A stretch of 64,000 nt of DNA from Denitrovibrio sp. (GTDB lineage Bacteria; Chrysiogenota; Deferribacteres; Deferribacterales; Geovibrionaceae), in NCBI GenBank assembly GCA_002869185.1, contig PKTN01000006.1, positions 1 to 64,000 of the forward strand. The letters run 5' to 3'. Position 1 is the first letter of the stretch, and every line of letters begins with the position of its first letter. Below are positions 62,966-64,000 of the stretch, piece after piece. The position numbers and the translations under genes are program-made. The notes beneath the pieces were generated by a model that made no database searches, was not told the origin of the DNA, and saw nothing but the letters and a program-made list of their open reading frames with translations.

Positions 62966-64000
62966 TTACTGATTATATTTTTCATTCTCTTTTATTAATC
63001 TTAGGATTTTTTGTGCTTTTTTGTGCCCTTTAGCTGCTTCTTGGTTTAGCCAGTTGTATATGTATGGTCTGCCGTAGTAATCTTCTATGGTTAGATAGAC
63101 TCTCTTTGTATGTTTATCAAAACTATCAGTATAAAGTAAACTGTTGATAGTTTGATAATAAGCCATCGCTTTTGCCTTATTAGCAGTGACATGTTTACCA
63201 TCTCTATAATAAAAGTAAAGATTGATGTTAGCATCGAGGCAACCTTTATCCGCAGATTTTTTTAAGTATGATATACCTGTGTCTGTATTCTTCTCCACCC
63301 CTTTGTATGTCCCTTGATCTAGATAAAGTGTCCCCATCCAATTTTCAGCACAGTAGCCGTCTTCTCTGACAGAAAATCTGCACAAGTCAAAAGTCTTACT
63401 ATAATTTCCGTTACCATATATGTTTTGGCTAATATAGCATCTCTGAAAAATACCTATTGAGCTGTAGCCTGGTACCCTCCAATAGCTATCAATAGCTTTT
63501 ACAAAATCAGTAGATACTCCCTTGCCATATGTATAAGCATATCCTAGATAGTAATATCCATAATCATATCCAAGATCAGTCGCCTTTTTAAACAATTCGA
63601 ATGCTTTTTTATAATTCTTTTCGACGCTTATACCCTTGAAATACATAATACCAAGACCATACATGCAATCAGGTTGGTTTCTATCTGCACCTTTTTTGTA
63701 ATAAGCAAAAGCTTTGTCCATGTCGATGGGAACTCCCAATCCTTTTTCGTAAATATTTCCAAGATTAATGTAGGCTCTTGCGTCACCATCAGATTCTAAA
63801 CTTTCCAAAAGCTCTCTTGCTTCAAAAAAATTCGGCATGACACCTTTGCCTGTCAGGTAGTAGTAAGACATGTATAATTTAGAGTCGTTTGCACCATTTT
63901 TAGCTGCAATTCTATGATAATGTAATGCCATACCAAAATCACGCTTAGTTCCCCAGCCAGACTCATGCATCTGTGCCATATAGCTCATAGCTTCATAATT
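62966..64000 (-). CDS. Sel1-repeat protein (5' end outside the window)
   Basis: A protein of at least 344 residues made of Sel1-like TPR repeats, for example YINLGNIYEKGLGVPIDMDKAFAYYKKGA, YGLGIMYFKGISVEKNYKKAFELFKKA and YYLGYAYTYGKGV. These mediate protein binding in signalling or envelope stress. The frame stays open to the window edge, so the true start and any signal peptide are not visible. Confidence 0.85.
   Translation of the reverse strand, partial: NYEAMSYMAQMHESGWGTKRDFGMALHYHRIAAKNGANDSKLYMSYYYLTGKGVMPNFFEARELLESLESDGDARAYINLGNIYEKGLGVPIDMDKAFAYYKKGADRNQPDCMYGLGIMYFKGISVEKNYKKAFELFKKATDLGYDYGYYYLGYAYTYGKGVSTDFVKAIDSYWRVPGYSSIGIFQRCYISQNIYGNGNYSKTFDLCRFSVREDGYCAENWMGTLYLDQGTYKGVEKNTDTGISYLKKSADKGCLDANINLYFYYRDGKHVTANKAKAMAYYQTINSLLYTDSFDKHTKRVYLTIEDYYGRPYIYNWLNQEAAKGHKKAQKILRLIKENEKYNQ

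Overview
The window is a densely packed bacterial chromosome segment of roughly 40% G+C with nearly all housekeeping genes and no phage, integrase, transposase or CRISPR array. The gene set (2[4Fe-4S] ferredoxin, HisZ-type histidine regulation, GatCAB, HypAB, an ArsR-controlled RND pump, MltD, BamD, SurA and GmhA) indicates a Gram-negative, diderm, probably anaerobic bacterium. My best guess is Deferribacterota or a related lineage; this is inference from protein flavour and cannot be proven without a database search.

Layout. 1-655: a tRNA-Thr/Tyr/Gly/Thr-tuf operon on the minus strand, cut by the window edge. 768-2322: a sugar aminotransferase and an ArsR regulator. 2533-7061: ybaB-recR-rng, rlmE-larB and a DUF134 regulator. 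7121-12081 (minus): rsmI-like, serS, bamD-like, rimO, ribF. 12237-18542: arsR-tolC-adaptor-RND-DUF2892 efflux locus. 18690-25264: AI-2E-type permease, modE, uvrD/pcrA, ClC channel, Nudix. 25555-31322: ferredoxin, cysE-iscR-iscS, MFS, nth, Lrp, glycosyltransferase. 31391-39894: mltD, folE2, a TPR protein, yraN, rnhB, hypBA, coaE, a YkgJ-like protein, an FAH-family protein and a tRNA nucleotidyltransferase. 40004-46465: phosphodiesterase, flavoprotein, class V aminotransferase, hisZ-purA. 46532-46912: four tRNAs. 47102-50160: a small duplicated gene family with HDOD and GAF-Fis proteins. 50441-54128: gatCAB and a methylmalonyl-CoA epimerase. 54296-61078 (minus): S4 protein, surA, ppiC, mfd, gmhA, GNAT. 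61176-62546: a putative small RNA and aroF. 62783-64000: tRNA-Phe and a Sel1-repeat protein.

Three things stand out. (1) Six conserved genes, including gatB, aroF and folE2, each carry one in-frame TAA or TAG with the reading frame intact on both sides, and a seventh has a 1-nt frameshift. Several invariant residues elsewhere are also replaced (rng, mfd twice, rimO, purA, a LysM repeat, and a tRNA-Thr acceptor pair). Nearly all of these fit a single mutation type, G to T (C to A on the other strand). This points either to oxidative base damage or sequencing artefact, or to a real mutator lineage. (2) An approximately 83-bp structured repeat family recurs in intergenic space. Its 5' hairpin (6-bp stem, usually a 4-nt loop) overlaps or abuts the stop codon of the upstream gene, and the stem sequence differs between copies while pairing is largely kept. 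(3) Two tandem 76-bp units with covarying hairpins sit directly before hisZ-purA and look like a tandem structured RNA leader.

Promoters of TTGACA/TATAAT type and several intrinsic terminators are readable. Starts were moved to internal ATG/GTG codons where a Shine-Dalgarno sequence argued for it.
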